Made by a program: the position numbers and the translations under genes. Below the pieces are notes generated by a model. That model had not been told where the DNA came from, did not search any database, and saw nothing but the letters and a program-made list of their open reading frames with translations. 64,000 nt of DNA from Planctomycetota bacterium (lineage in GTDB: Bacteria; Planctomycetota; Phycisphaerae; UBA1845): the NCBI GenBank assembly GCA_016200265.1, contig JACQFE010000021.1, forward strand, positions 37,317 through 101,316, written 5' to 3'. The number at the start of each line of letters is the position of its first letter. Position 1 is the first letter of the stretch. Shown piece by piece: positions 33,277 through 42,413 of this stretch.

Positions 33277-35787
33277 CTACTGCCGCGTCTCTTCGACTTT
33301 CTTTGCCGCCTCTTCGAGTTTCTTGATGTCCTCGGGCGAGAGCTTCGGCCGGTCGAGCTTGATCGTCAGCTTGTTGAGCTTCGCCGTCAGGTGGAAGGGC
33401 ACCTGATAGTCGGTGTCGTCCACACCCGTGAGGGTGTCCGAGCCGATGTCGAAGGACTCATCGAACTGCAGGAGGATGGGGATGGTGTGCTCCATTTTCT
33501 GCGTGGACACTTCCTTGCCGTCAACCTTGAGCACGCCGGTGCCACCCTGGCCGATGCCGCTCACGCTGTTGAAGGCGAGCGTGCCATAGCCAAGACCGTC
33601 ATACTTGAAGTCGAACTCGACGGTGTGTTTGCCGGGCGCGAGCGCGTCGGGGCCTTGCCATTTGACGCGATGGAGATCGAAGAGGTTCCAGGTCCACACC
33701 GGCTTGCCCTTGAGCAGGTAAAAGCCGTAGCCGGCGAAGCGGCCGCCGCAGGTCACGATCATGCCCTCGGCGCCACCCTCGGGCACGGTGATCTCGGCGG
33801 TGACGGTGTAGGAGGTGTTGAGCAGCGAGGGCGAGTCACCGAGCGGCAGGCCGATCATGGGCTGGGTATAGACGAACTCGCTGCGGCCCGCCGTGATGTT
33901 GGGCCGCGGCTGGACAACGCGCGTGGCCACCGAGGCATCGAGCGGGAGCACCTGATATTTCTCGGCCTCCTGCTTAAAGAGCTTCTTCATCTCGGCGACC
34001 TTGTTGGGATTCTTCGCGGCCACGTCCTCGAACTGCGTCCAGTCATTCGTGAGGTCATAGAGCTCCCAGGTGACGTTGTTCAGCGGGTCGGGGTTGCCCG
34101 CGCTGGCGAGCACCCACGGCGGACGGGTGACTTTGGTCGAGGCGATCCAGCCTTCGTGATAGATGGCGTGGTCGCCGAACATCTCGAAGTACTGGATTTT
34201 GCGCGTCGAGGCGGCCTTCGCGTTTTTTTCATCGAACGTATAGGCCATGCTCACGCCCTCGATGGGCGATTGCTTGATGCCGTCCACGGCGGCGGGTTGC
34301 TGGATGCCGGCCGCATCGAGGATCGTGGGCACGATGTCGATCATGTGGTGGAACTGATTGCGGATACCGCCGAGATCCTTGATGTGGCCCGGCCACGAAA
34401 TCGCCATTCCCTGCCGGGTGCCGCCGAAGTGCGACGCGATCTGTTTGGTCCACGAAAAGGGCGTGCAAAACGCCCATGTCCATGGCACCGCCATGTGGTT
34501 GTAGGTCTTGTCGCTGCCCCATGCCTCTAGGAACTGCATCGAGACCTCGATCGGAAGATTCACGCCGTTAAGGGACGCGATTTCATTGGGTGTCCCGGTC
34601 ATGGTTCCCTCGGCGCTGGAGCCGTTGTCGCCGCTAATATAGATGATGAGCGTGTTATCCAGCTTGCCCATGTCCTCGACGGCCTGGATCACGCGGCCGA
34701 TTTCGGCGTCGGCATAGGCGAGATAGGCGGCATAGACTTCCACCTCGTGGATGAAGAGCTTCTGCTCCTCCGGTTTCAGCGAATCCCACTCGGGCAGCAG
34801 ATCTTTCGGCCACGGCGTCATCTTCGCATCCTGCGGAATCACGCCGAGCTTCTTCTGGTTTTCGAAGATCGTGTCGCGGAGTTTGTTCCAGCCTCCATCG
34901 AAGAGGTGCATGTCGCTGATCTTCTTGATCCACTCCTTGGTCGGATGGTGCGGCGCGTGCGTGGCCCCCGGCACGAAGTAGCAGAAGAAAGGCTTCTCCG
35001 GAGAGATTTGGTTCAGTTCGTTGAGCCGGGCGACAGCGTCGTCGGCCATCGCCGTCATCAGGTTCCAGCCCGGCTTGCCCTCAAAGGGATAGATTTGCGT
35101 GGTGTTGCGGAAAAGATTCGGCTGCCACTGGTTCGTGTCCCCGCCCATGAACCCGTAGAAGTAGTCGAAGCCCATGCCACTGGGCCACTGGTCGAACGGG
35201 CCCGCCTGGCTGCACTGGAAGGTGGGCGTGTTGTGATTCTTGCCGAACCACGAGGTTGCATAGCCGTTGTCTTTGAGGATACGGCCGATCGTCGCCTTGT
35301 CCTTCGCGATCACGCTATTGTAGCCGGGGAAACCGGTAGCCTGCTCGGAGACCACGCCGAAGCCGGCGGAGTGATGATTGCGCCCGGTGATGAGCGCGGC
35401 GCGCGTCGGCGAGCACAACGCCGTAGAGTGAAACTGCGTGTAGCGCAGGCCAGCCTCGGCGATCCGGTCCATCGCCGGAGTCGGGATCACGCCGCCGAAG
35501 GTGCTCGGCGCGCCGAAGCCGACGTCGTCGGTCATGATGAGCAGCACATTGGGCGCGCCCTTTGGCGGCACGATGCGGGGCGCCCACCAGGCTTTTGATT
35601 TCAGGGCGCTATCGTTGATCACGCCTCCGAATTTCGGATCCGGCGGCGGAAGCTGCTTCCCGTCAATGGCAGTTGTGGCGCCGGGTGAACCCGGCGTGCC
35701 GGTAGTTTGCTGCGCCTGCGCGGTGGTGAGTGCCAGCGTGCTAACAAGCGCGGCGGCGATGAAGTATTGCTTGCATATTGTTTTCAT
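33277..35787 (-). CDS. Exported arylsulfatase, family S1, long form
   Basis: 836 aa; AAAGGAAA precedes the ATG. Signal peptide ends near TTAQAQQ, followed by a Gly/Pro-rich linker. LLIMTDDVGFGAPS provides metal ligands; formylglycine motif C125-S-P-T-R in STALCSPTRAALITGRNHH; FGKNHNTPTFQ; PGATHAPHHPTKEW; IYISGDNGSSAEGT. A C-terminal beta domain from about 600 contains GGAEGMIVTCGGRFAGYGFYLL and ends with a Lys-rich helix. Paralogue of 25752-28154; both resemble the AtsA-type long sulfatases. Its start follows the 3' end of the patatin gene by 40 bp, so the two are likely one transcript. Confidence 0.93.
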   Translation of the reverse strand: MKTICKQYFIAAALVSTLALTTAQAQQTTGTPGSPGATTAIDGKQLPPPDPKFGGVINDSALKSKAWWAPRIVPPKGAPNVLLIMTDDVGFGAPSTFGGVIPTPAMDRIAEAGLRYTQFHSTALCSPTRAALITGRNHHSAGFGVVSEQATGFPGYNSVIAKDKATIGRILKDNGYATSWFGKNHNTPTFQCSQAGPFDQWPSGMGFDYFYGFMGGDTNQWQPNLFRNTTQIYPFEGKPGWNLMTAMADDAVARLNELNQISPEKPFFCYFVPGATHAPHHPTKEWIKKISDMHLFDGGWNKLRDTIFENQKKLGVIPQDAKMTPWPKDLLPEWDSLKPEEQKLFIHEVEVYAAYLAYADAEIGRVIQAVEDMGKLDNTLIIYISGDNGSSAEGTMTGTPNEIASLNGVNLPIEVSMQFLEAWGSDKTYNHMAVPWTWAFCTPFSWTKQIASHFGGTRQGMAISWPGHIKDLGGIRNQFHHMIDIVPTILDAAGIQQPAAVDGIKQSPIEGVSMAYTFDEKNAKAASTRKIQYFEMFGDHAIYHEGWIASTKVTRPPWVLASAGNPDPLNNVTWELYDLTNDWTQFEDVAAKNPNKVAEMKKLFKQEAEKYQVLPLDASVATRVVQPRPNITAGRSEFVYTQPMIGLPLGDSPSLLNTSYTVTAEITVPEGGAEGMIVTCGGRFAGYGFYLLKGKPVWTWNLFDLHRVKWQGPDALAPGKHTVEFDFKYDGLGYGTLAFNSVSGIGQGGTGVLKVDGKEVSTQKMEHTIPILLQFDESFDIGSDTLTGVDDTDYQVPFHLTAKLNKLTIKLDRPKLSPEDIKKLEEAAKKVEETRQ

Positions 35788-35826
35788 TGGGATTTCCTTT
35801 CAGTTTGCACATGTTTCCATAATTCC

Positions 35827-37035
35827 TCAGCCGCCAGCGCCATTCTTCTTCGGTGCGGCCCACACCTGCCACGACGATTTCTCAGCACCCAGCTTGCGCC
35901 CAAGATCGGTCAGCGACTCCATCGTTTCCTTCTTGAATTGTCCGGGCACGGGAGGCCGCCACTCGTCCGGAATTGCCACGACTCGGACCTCGATGTTTGT
36001 ACCGTGTGCAGCATTCGCGTAGTTGGCTTGTGCGGTGAGCCAGCGCACTTCGGCCACCGTGGCCGAGCGGACTGCGGAATCCAGACTCGGCGCCATGACC
36101 TCCAGCCACTTGGGTTGCACCGTCTTCGGCGGCTGATGGAGTTGATTGTTGATGATCACCCAGTACCGGACCTTGGGTAACGGCGAGCCAGGATACTTTC
36201 GTCGCCAGACATTGATGAACCCTTCGGGCATATCGGGGTCCAAACGGAGAAACACGTTGGCGGTCACGCCGCCATCCGCATAGGCAGAGTCACCGATGAT
36301 CACAGGGGGAAACACCGCCGGAATCGCCGCCGACGCCAGCAGAATTTTGCGAACGCGATCCTGATCGCCGGTCTTGAGCGACTTGGCCGCTTCATCACTC
36401 AAGTCCCAAAAATGCTGTGTTCCAGAGTCGAGGTCTGTCGCGGCGATCAACAGGGCTTTACCCTTCGCCGACTCAGCCGCCATTGCGCGAATCATGGTGT
36501 CATCCACAGCGGCATCGATTTCCCGTTCGAGGCCGGGAAGCGTCATGAACGACGGATGGTTGGGCAGGAAAAAGAGGAAGCGACTTTTCACCCAGTCCTT
36601 CTTGGGATGGCGATAGAACGCCTCGACCAACTTGCACGATGAATCGGTTCCCAGAAACGCAAATGGAGCCAGCAGCGCGCCGGTGCTTACACCCGTGACG
36701 GCGTCGAAATCCGGTCGGCGGTAGGATTCATCAGACGATTCTCCCCAACCCACGAGAAATCCCGCACCGAATGCCCCCTTGTCGCCTCCTCCGGACATCG
36801 CCAGAAGATCGACTGTCGCCGGTTCTTTTTTGTCGGCGCTCTTCGCAGTGACGCGATCGACCATGCGCTCCACCACTCCGAAAAACACTTCGCGCTGCGA
36901 CTTCTCGTTCTCCGCGCATCGCGATAGGAGGGTATGCTCGGTTTGGACCGGGCGATTCTGGGTTGAGCAGCCAGTCGAGAGCAGCGCGCATGGAATCGCG
37001 GCGATTAGTAGAATTTTTATGCAAGTTGCTTTCAT
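35827..37035 (-). CDS. Patatin-like phospholipase lipoprotein
   Basis: 402 aa from the ATG at 37035, which has AAAGG upstream; an ATG four codons earlier (37047) is the alternative. Lipobox LLSTGC anchors it to a membrane. Patatin signatures are complete: oxyanion loop SGGGDKGAFGAGF, nucleophile elbow GVSTG, and the Asp of the dyad in YADGGVTANV. Predicted to be a lipid acyl hydrolase acting at the cell envelope. A 3' fragment of a second copy remains at 32459-32546. Confidence 0.9.
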   Translation of the reverse strand: MKATCIKILLIAAIPCALLSTGCSTQNRPVQTEHTLLSRCAENEKSQREVFFGVVERMVDRVTAKSADKKEPATVDLLAMSGGGDKGAFGAGFLVGWGESSDESYRRPDFDAVTGVSTGALLAPFAFLGTDSSCKLVEAFYRHPKKDWVKSRFLFFLPNHPSFMTLPGLEREIDAAVDDTMIRAMAAESAKGKALLIAATDLDSGTQHFWDLSDEAAKSLKTGDQDRVRKILLASAAIPAVFPPVIIGDSAYADGGVTANVFLRLDPDMPEGFINVWRRKYPGSPLPKVRYWVIINNQLHQPPKTVQPKWLEVMAPSLDSAVRSATVAEVRWLTAQANYANAAHGTNIEVRVVAIPDEWRPPVPGQFKKETMESLTDLGRKLGAEKSSWQVWAAPKKNGAGG

Positions 37036-37123
37036 GGAGCCTTTCATTCCGGTTTCGTTGGAAAATTCGGGCCGCCGTCGCGACGCAACGAGTGCGGCCC
37101 GGTGTGTTGGTTCGACGACATAG

Positions 37124-37152
37124 GCGGGCGACCCTTGCGAGCCGCCCGCCCA
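37124..37152. terminator. GC-rich hairpin GGCGGGCGAC...GCCGCCCGCC
   Basis: Stem formed by GGCGGGCGAC and GCCGCCCGCC with TTGCGA in the loop, located between the stop of the HAD-2H gene and the start of the patatin gene. Closely related hairpins follow the sulfatases at 38922 and 43490. Confidence 0.55.
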
Positions 37153-37185
37153 GTTGAGAGTTTGACTATTGCCACGCGTGTTGCC

Positions 37186-38838
37186 TCATGGCTTTAATAC
37201 CCATTCCTTGAGTTCCTTCGCCGCCGTGCCGAACGGGCCTAGTTGGTAAACGGCCGCGCCCGCCGGCGAAAAGCTGAATGGCTCAAACGGTTCGGTCAGC
37301 ATTTTGTCAAGATACTCTTTCGGCGCGTTGCCGGTGCTGACATGCGGATTGAACTTCGCGCCCGCCGCATTCTGCTCAAACGTGGACACATACTGGATGA
37401 TCGCCGCGTCAATGGCGGGATCATCGTGCCCAGCGGTGAATGCGCCGATGGGGCCGGTTTGCACTATGAACGGCTTCGCAGCGGCAATGATGTCCGCCTG
37501 CAACTTGAGGAGTTGTGGCGTCGGCTTCGCACAAATGCCCGCGACTCCCAGCGCGCCAGCGGGAATGTAGTAGAGTTTGAATGCGTCCAGCTTCATCCCG
37601 TTAACGTTCGCGGCAGCGAACACCTTTTCTTCCGCGGCATAAACCTTGTCCAAATCCGCCGTGCCGACGAAACACTGGAGCATCGTGATGTGCGGAGTGT
37701 GCGTCGCATCCAAAGCGAAACCCTTCGGGAAGGCACCGAGCAGGCGGGCGTTGTTGGCCTTGCAGTGTTCGAGCATCGTCGCGTCCGGCTGCAGCAGGAT
37801 GTCGATCGCAGTGACCTCGCCCTGCGCGGCGGGGAAGATGGTCTTCCAATCGTTTTTCATGCTGACCACGGTCCAGCCGTCCTTCTTTGCGTGTTCGTCT
37901 AACGCGGGCGTAAAATAACCGAGTTTGACGTCGGGCAGTCCGCGAGCCGGCCCGTAGGCGAATTCTCGCGCCGCATCGTCGTGAAGCACGAGCAGCTCGA
38001 ATCTCGCACCGCGGCCACCCTGCGTGTATTCCAACATCTGCTGGTCGCCGACGGAATTCCCGAACGCGGCGATGGGACGGCGGCCAATGTGTTGGTTGAT
38101 GCCGACGGGCTTGTCGCCTTTGTCATCGTTGAAGAATAATTCGGGCAGGCGCACGAGCACGGGCTTGCCGTCGCGCATTTCAAACTTCGTCTTGATGCTG
38201 CTGCCGATGACCTGTTCCGGCGGGATACCGTAGGCCTGTTCCGCCCACTGACGCATGAACTCAATGCCGCCGCCGGAGACGATGAAGTTCTTGAAGCCAT
38301 TGGCACGCAAATAGGCGAGCACTTCGAGCATCGGCTGATAGGTCATGTCAAGGAAGCGTTTGCCGGTCTTCGGATGCTTCGTGGTGGCAATCCAGTCCTT
38401 CACAATCTGTTCGAACTCTTCCGTGGTCATGCCCGTGTGCGTGGCCATGAAGAGTTCGAGTAGGGTCTTGTCGCCCCCGGCGAGCGCGGTTTTCACGTCG
38501 CCATTGAGTAGCGATGCGAACGGTTCCTTTTCCTTCCATTCGGGATGCTGCGGCGAAAGCGCCTTCACGCGGTCGAGGGCAAAGAACAATTGAACGGGCA
38601 TTGGCTGCTCACACCAGAGCGTGCCGTCGTTGTCGAACGTAGCGATGCGTTCCGGCACCGGCACGAAATCCGGCGAGCCTGCCGTCGTGACCTTCGTGAC
38701 AAACTCGACGATCGCCTTTTTCGCCGGGCCGTCGTTCCACGAAGGCAATAGGTCGGCGGCTTGGCAAATCGCTGTTGTGAATGTCAGCGCGCTAAGGATC
38801 GCTGCGGTGATGAGGAAATGTGTGCGTTTGGCTCTCAT
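37186..38838 (-). CDS. Exported HAD phosphatase fused to a 2H-phosphoesterase-like domain
   Basis: 550 aa from the ATG at 38838. Signal peptide to about residue 28 (AICQAAD). Residues 40-340 are a HAD-superfamily phosphohydrolase: D69-N-D71-G-T in ATFDNDGTLW, NFIVSGGGIEFM as motif II, and AAFGNSVGDQQML as motif IV. Residues 350-550 carry two HxT/S signatures, H383 in THTPHITML and H499 in NPHVSTG, which define the 2H phosphoesterase (ligT/RNA cyclic phosphodiesterase) fold. Both phosphoryl-transfer domains look intact. The fusion is exported and located inside the sulfatase island, so its substrate is probably an extracytoplasmic phosphoester. Its 3' flank copies that of a sulfatase gene. Confidence 0.8.
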   Translation of the reverse strand: MRAKRTHFLITAAILSALTFTTAICQAADLLPSWNDGPAKKAIVEFVTKVTTAGSPDFVPVPERIATFDNDGTLWCEQPMPVQLFFALDRVKALSPQHPEWKEKEPFASLLNGDVKTALAGGDKTLLELFMATHTGMTTEEFEQIVKDWIATTKHPKTGKRFLDMTYQPMLEVLAYLRANGFKNFIVSGGGIEFMRQWAEQAYGIPPEQVIGSSIKTKFEMRDGKPVLVRLPELFFNDDKGDKPVGINQHIGRRPIAAFGNSVGDQQMLEYTQGGRGARFELLVLHDDAAREFAYGPARGLPDVKLGYFTPALDEHAKKDGWTVVSMKNDWKTIFPAAQGEVTAIDILLQPDATMLEHCKANNARLLGAFPKGFALDATHTPHITMLQCFVGTADLDKVYAAEEKVFAAANVNGMKLDAFKLYYIPAGALGVAGICAKPTPQLLKLQADIIAAAKPFIVQTGPIGAFTAGHDDPAIDAAIIQYVSTFEQNAAGAKFNPHVSTGNAPKEYLDKMLTEPFEPFSFSPAGAAVYQLGPFGTAAKELKEWVLKP

Positions 38839-38876
38839 GATTATCTCTTTTGTAGTTGACAGTTGTCTGAAATAAG

Positions 38877-38905
38877 AGGCGGGCGGCACTTGCGAGCCGC
38901 CCGCC
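38877..38905. terminator. Hairpin GGCGGGCGGC...GCCGCCCGCC
   Basis: A perfect 10-bp stem with an ACTTGCGA loop directly downstream of the sulfatase stop at 38922 (minus strand). A TTTTT run follows on the plus-strand side, and TCTTATTT follows on the minus side. Likely terminates the sulfatase transcript. Confidence 0.6.
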
Positions 38906-38921
38906 TTTTTGCTCCACGGGC

Positions 38922-40538
38922 CTACTTGGAGCTGGCCTCTTTCAGTTTCTGGAAGATTTCATCGAGGTTGAAACTGGCCGCCTTCTGTCGCTGCGGATAC
39001 TCCTTGAACGTCATCAGGAACTTGCCGACGAAATCCTGAGCCGGGACAAGTTGAAAAGCGTGGTCGAGTAACCAGTCGTAATAAGTGTTCGACGTAATGT
39101 CCGCTCGCTCATACGGATCGGTCCGGAGGTTGAAGATCTTTGGCACGCGGAGCGAGACAAAAGGCTCGGCCCAGATGCGAAGCGTGCCTTGGGTTCGCTG
39201 TTCCATGAACACCAGTTTCCAATTGTCGTATCGCAAGCCCGTGAGTTGCTGGTCGTCGTTGCAGTAAAGAAACGAATCCCGCGGGCTCTTTTCAGTTTTC
39301 CCGGTCAAGTAAGGGACGAGATTGTCCCCGTCGAGGTGGACCTTGTAAGTCATGTCTCCGACTTTGTAGCCCTTGAGCAACTTTTCCTTCACGTCAGGAT
39401 CGCCTGCTATGGCTGCAAGCGTTGGCAGCCAATCGAGATGGGAGATGATCTCATTGGAAACGCTCCCGGGCTTGATCTTGCCCGGCCAGCGGACCATGCA
39501 CGGCACGCGATAGGCTCCCTCCCAGTTCGAGTTCTTCTCGTTGCGGAATGGGGTCATGGCACCGTCCGGCCAACTGTTCATGTGCGGGCCGTTATCCGTG
39601 GAGTACATGACGAAGGTGTTGTCCGCGATCCCCAAGTCGTCCAGCGCCTTGAGGACCGTTCCAACGTTTTTGTCGTGGTCGATCATGGTGTCGTGATACG
39701 GGCTCTGCCAACGACCTGATTGGCCGATGCTCTCCGGCTTGGTGTGAGTTCGGAAATGCATGTGACTAAAGTTTACCCAGACAAACATGGGTTTGCCGGC
39801 TTTGTTCTGCCGCTGAATGAATTCTACAGCCCTGCCTGCAACATCGTCGTCGACCGTCTCCATCCGCTTTTTGGTTAGCGGACCGGTATCCTTGCACACC
39901 TGCTTGCCGACCTTGCCGAAGCGTGGATCATCGGTTGCGTCATCCTTGTCGCTGGCCTTGCAGTCCATCACGCCGCGCGGTCCGTACCTTGCGCGGAACG
40001 CCGGGTCTTTCGGATAATCCGGCAATTCCGGTTCTTCCTCAGCGTTCAGGTGGTAAAGATTTCCGTAAAACTCATCAAACCCGTGAACTGTCGGTAGGAA
40101 TTCGTTGCGGTCTCCGAGGTGGTTCTTCCCGAATTGCCCGGTCGCATAACCGAGCGGCTTGAGCATCTCGGCAATCGTCGGGTCTTCCTTCTGCAAGCCG
40201 AGCGTCGCGCCGGGGAGTCCGACTTTCGTCAATCCGGTGCGCAAGCCGTGCTGGCCGGTGATGAACGACGCCCGACCGGCCGTGCAGCTCTGCTCGGCGT
40301 AATAATCCGTGAAAATCATTCCTTCCTTGGCGACGCGGTCGATATTCGGCGTCTTGAAGCCCATCAGACCCATCGAGTAGGCGCTGATGTCGGACTGGCC
40401 GATGTCGTCACCCCAGATGATGACGATATTGGGCTTCTTCGCTTCACCCGCTGCGGGGGCCTGCGCATTGCTTCGTAGGACCGCGCTGGTGCCGAAGCCG
40501 ATCGCGGCCAATATTGTCACTCTAAGAACCGTTTTCAT
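38922..40538 (-). CDS. Exported sulfatase, family S1, CTAGR type
   Basis: 538 aa with AAAGGAAG before the ATG. Signal peptide ends at VLRSNAQAPAAG. Metal site VIIWGDDIGQSD; formylglycine motif C85-T-A-G-R (a C-x-A-x-R variant of C-x-P-x-R) in EQSCTAGRASFITGQ; FGKNHLGDRNE; VNFSHMHFRTHT with the catalytic His; MYSTDNGPHMNSW. No extra C-terminal beta domain, unlike the long sulfatases. Closest relatives are the two short sulfatases at 40679 and 43490. Its leader is nearly identical to that of the 40679 gene. Confidence 0.93.
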   Translation of the reverse strand: MKTVLRVTILAAIGFGTSAVLRSNAQAPAAGEAKKPNIVIIWGDDIGQSDISAYSMGLMGFKTPNIDRVAKEGMIFTDYYAEQSCTAGRASFITGQHGLRTGLTKVGLPGATLGLQKEDPTIAEMLKPLGYATGQFGKNHLGDRNEFLPTVHGFDEFYGNLYHLNAEEEPELPDYPKDPAFRARYGPRGVMDCKASDKDDATDDPRFGKVGKQVCKDTGPLTKKRMETVDDDVAGRAVEFIQRQNKAGKPMFVWVNFSHMHFRTHTKPESIGQSGRWQSPYHDTMIDHDKNVGTVLKALDDLGIADNTFVMYSTDNGPHMNSWPDGAMTPFRNEKNSNWEGAYRVPCMVRWPGKIKPGSVSNEIISHLDWLPTLAAIAGDPDVKEKLLKGYKVGDMTYKVHLDGDNLVPYLTGKTEKSPRDSFLYCNDDQQLTGLRYDNWKLVFMEQRTQGTLRIWAEPFVSLRVPKIFNLRTDPYERADITSNTYYDWLLDHAFQLVPAQDFVGKFLMTFKEYPQRQKAASFNLDEIFQKLKEASSK

Positions 40539-40626
40539 TCATTCTTCCTTTCAATGACCTGAAACCGTGCTGCGGCTATTTCGCCGAACCTATTTCCTTT
40601 AACCGTTCTCCTGCTGCTTCCACTTA
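40539..40626. repeat. Duplicated leader sequence of the CTAGR sulfatases, copy 1
   Basis: TCATTCTTCCTTTCAATGACC, then CTGAAACCGTGCTGCGGC and TTTCCTTTAACCGTTCTCC, is almost identical to 42251-42338, with only two or three differences over about 88 bp. These are the 5' leaders of the sulfatase genes starting at 40538 and 42250, so promoter and leader were copied together with the gene. Confidence 0.75.
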
Positions 40627-40678
40627 CTCGGCGGATGCACTCCAGTATGTTGACCTCGTGTTTCTGACAGTGCGGCGG

Positions 40679-42250
40679 TCACTTGGCGCCGCCGCCCTCC
40701 TGGAGCGACTCCAGCACGTTTTCGAGGGTGAAGCTGCCGACCTTCTGGCTCGGCGGGAACTCCTTGAACGTGGCGAGGAACTGCCCGATGTATTGCTGCG
40801 CCGGCACCATCACGAACGCGCGCTCAATGATCCAACGGGTGTAGTCCATGCCCTCCTTATCCGCGGTCTCGAAGGGGTCGGCGCGGAGGTTGAACATCTT
40901 GGGGAATGCCAGCGGCGCAGGCTCAGCCGACCAGACCGCGAAGCCATGCTCGGGCTTCTCGGCGAAGACGATCTTCCACTTGTCATAGCGCAGCGCGGCG
41001 AGCGTGCCGTCGTCCAGGAAGTAGAAGAACTCGTGGCGCGGGCTGGCCGACTTGCCCGCGAATGTATCCATGAGGTTGTAGCCGTCGAGGTGGACCTTGA
41101 AGGTCTTGTCGCCGACCTTCATGCCCTTGAGCAGCTTCTCCTTGACGTCCGGGGCGCCGGCGGCGGCGAGCAGCGTGGGCAGCATGTCTTCGTGGGAGAA
41201 GATGTCGTTGTTGACGGTGCCGGGCTTGATGACGCCGGGCCAGCGGATGGCGCACGGGACGCGGAAGCCGCCCTCCCACATGGTGCCCTTCTGGCCGCGG
41301 AACGGGGACTGCCCGCCTTCCGGCCACACGCATTTCATCGCGCCGTTGTCGGTGGAATACATGACGATGGTGTTCTCTTCGAGGCCGAGTTCCTTGAGCG
41401 TGTCGAGCAACTGGCCGACATGGCCGTCGTGCTCGACCATGCCGTCGGGATAGGGGCCGAGGCCGGTTTTGCCCTGGCTCTCTTTCTTGAGCCATAGCCA
41501 GATGTGCATGCGGGTGAAATTCACCCAAAGGAAGAAGGGCTTGTCGGCCTTCTTGGCGCGCGCAAGATAATCCATCGATCCCTTGGCGATTTCCTCGTCA
41601 ATGGTTTCCATGCGCTTCATGTTGAGCGGGCCGGTGCTCTCGATCTTCTGCGTGCCGTCCGGGTTGGCCCAACTGTGGATCACGCCGCGGGTGGCAAACC
41701 GCTTGACCAACTCCGGGTCTTTGAAGTAGTCGGGGTTTTCCGGCTCATCCTCGGCATTGAGATGGTAGAGCGAGCCGAAGAACTCATCGAAGCCGTGCGC
41801 GGTGGGCAGATGCTCGTCGCGGTCGCCGAAGTGGTTCTTCCCGAATTGGGCGGTCATATAACCCTGCCCCTTGAGGAGTTGGGCGATCGTAACATCGCGT
41901 GCCTGAAGCCCTTCCTTGGCGCCCGGCAGACCGACCTTGAGCAGGCCGGTGCGAAAGCCGCTTTGCCCTGTAATGAACGCCGCGCGCCCGGCCGTGCAGC
42001 TTTGCTGGCCATACCAGTCGGTGAACAGCGCGCCTTCCTTCGCGATGCGGTCGATGTTGGGCGTCTTGTAGCCCATCATGCCCTGGTTGTAGGCGCTGAC
42101 GTTCCAGTAGCCGATGTCGTCGCCCCAGATGATGAGGATGTTGGGCTTCTTCGCTCCACCCGCCGCCGGGGCCTGCGCATTGCTCCGCAGTACGGCACCG
42201 GTGCCGAAGGCGATCGCCGCCAATACTGTCGCTCTAAAAACCACTTTCAT
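40679..42250 (-). CDS. Exported sulfatase, family S1, CTAGR type
   Basis: 523 aa. Signal peptide and first 50 residues almost identical to the 38922 gene. Motifs: LIIWGDDIGYWN; C85-T-A-G-R in QQSCTAGRAAFITGQ; FGKNHFGDRDEHLPTAHGFDEF; FTRMHIWLWL; MYSTDNGAMKCVW. Ends in an acidic/Gln-rich helix. GC content at third positions is higher than in its neighbour, so the coding body has a different history from the shared leader. Likely monocistronic or read from the duplicated leader. Confidence 0.93.
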   Translation of the reverse strand: MKVVFRATVLAAIAFGTGAVLRSNAQAPAAGGAKKPNILIIWGDDIGYWNVSAYNQGMMGYKTPNIDRIAKEGALFTDWYGQQSCTAGRAAFITGQSGFRTGLLKVGLPGAKEGLQARDVTIAQLLKGQGYMTAQFGKNHFGDRDEHLPTAHGFDEFFGSLYHLNAEDEPENPDYFKDPELVKRFATRGVIHSWANPDGTQKIESTGPLNMKRMETIDEEIAKGSMDYLARAKKADKPFFLWVNFTRMHIWLWLKKESQGKTGLGPYPDGMVEHDGHVGQLLDTLKELGLEENTIVMYSTDNGAMKCVWPEGGQSPFRGQKGTMWEGGFRVPCAIRWPGVIKPGTVNNDIFSHEDMLPTLLAAAGAPDVKEKLLKGMKVGDKTFKVHLDGYNLMDTFAGKSASPRHEFFYFLDDGTLAALRYDKWKIVFAEKPEHGFAVWSAEPAPLAFPKMFNLRADPFETADKEGMDYTRWIIERAFVMVPAQQYIGQFLATFKEFPPSQKVGSFTLENVLESLQEGGGAK

Positions 42251-42338
42251 TCATTCTTCCTTTCAATGACCTGAGACCGTGCTGCGGCTATTTCGCCGAA
42301 CGTATTTCCTTTAACCGTTCTCCTGCTGCTTCCACTTA
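42251..42338. repeat. Duplicated leader sequence of the CTAGR sulfatases, copy 2
   Basis: Near-identical to 40539-40626. The similarity stops abruptly at CTTCCACTTA; the following 75 bp up to the barrel gene at 42414 show nothing shared. Confidence 0.75.
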
Positions 42339-42413
42339 TCGAAGCAATCTGGCTGAGAGCCAGCGATGGCCTTCCGCGAGGACTCAGATGTCTCGAGAAT
42401 CTTTCTCGCTCCG

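Noticed and set aside
33253..34530. Long plus-strand open frame of 425 codons
   Set aside because: It lies entirely opposite a clear sulfatase gene, has no domain, and arises from high third-position GC of the real gene.
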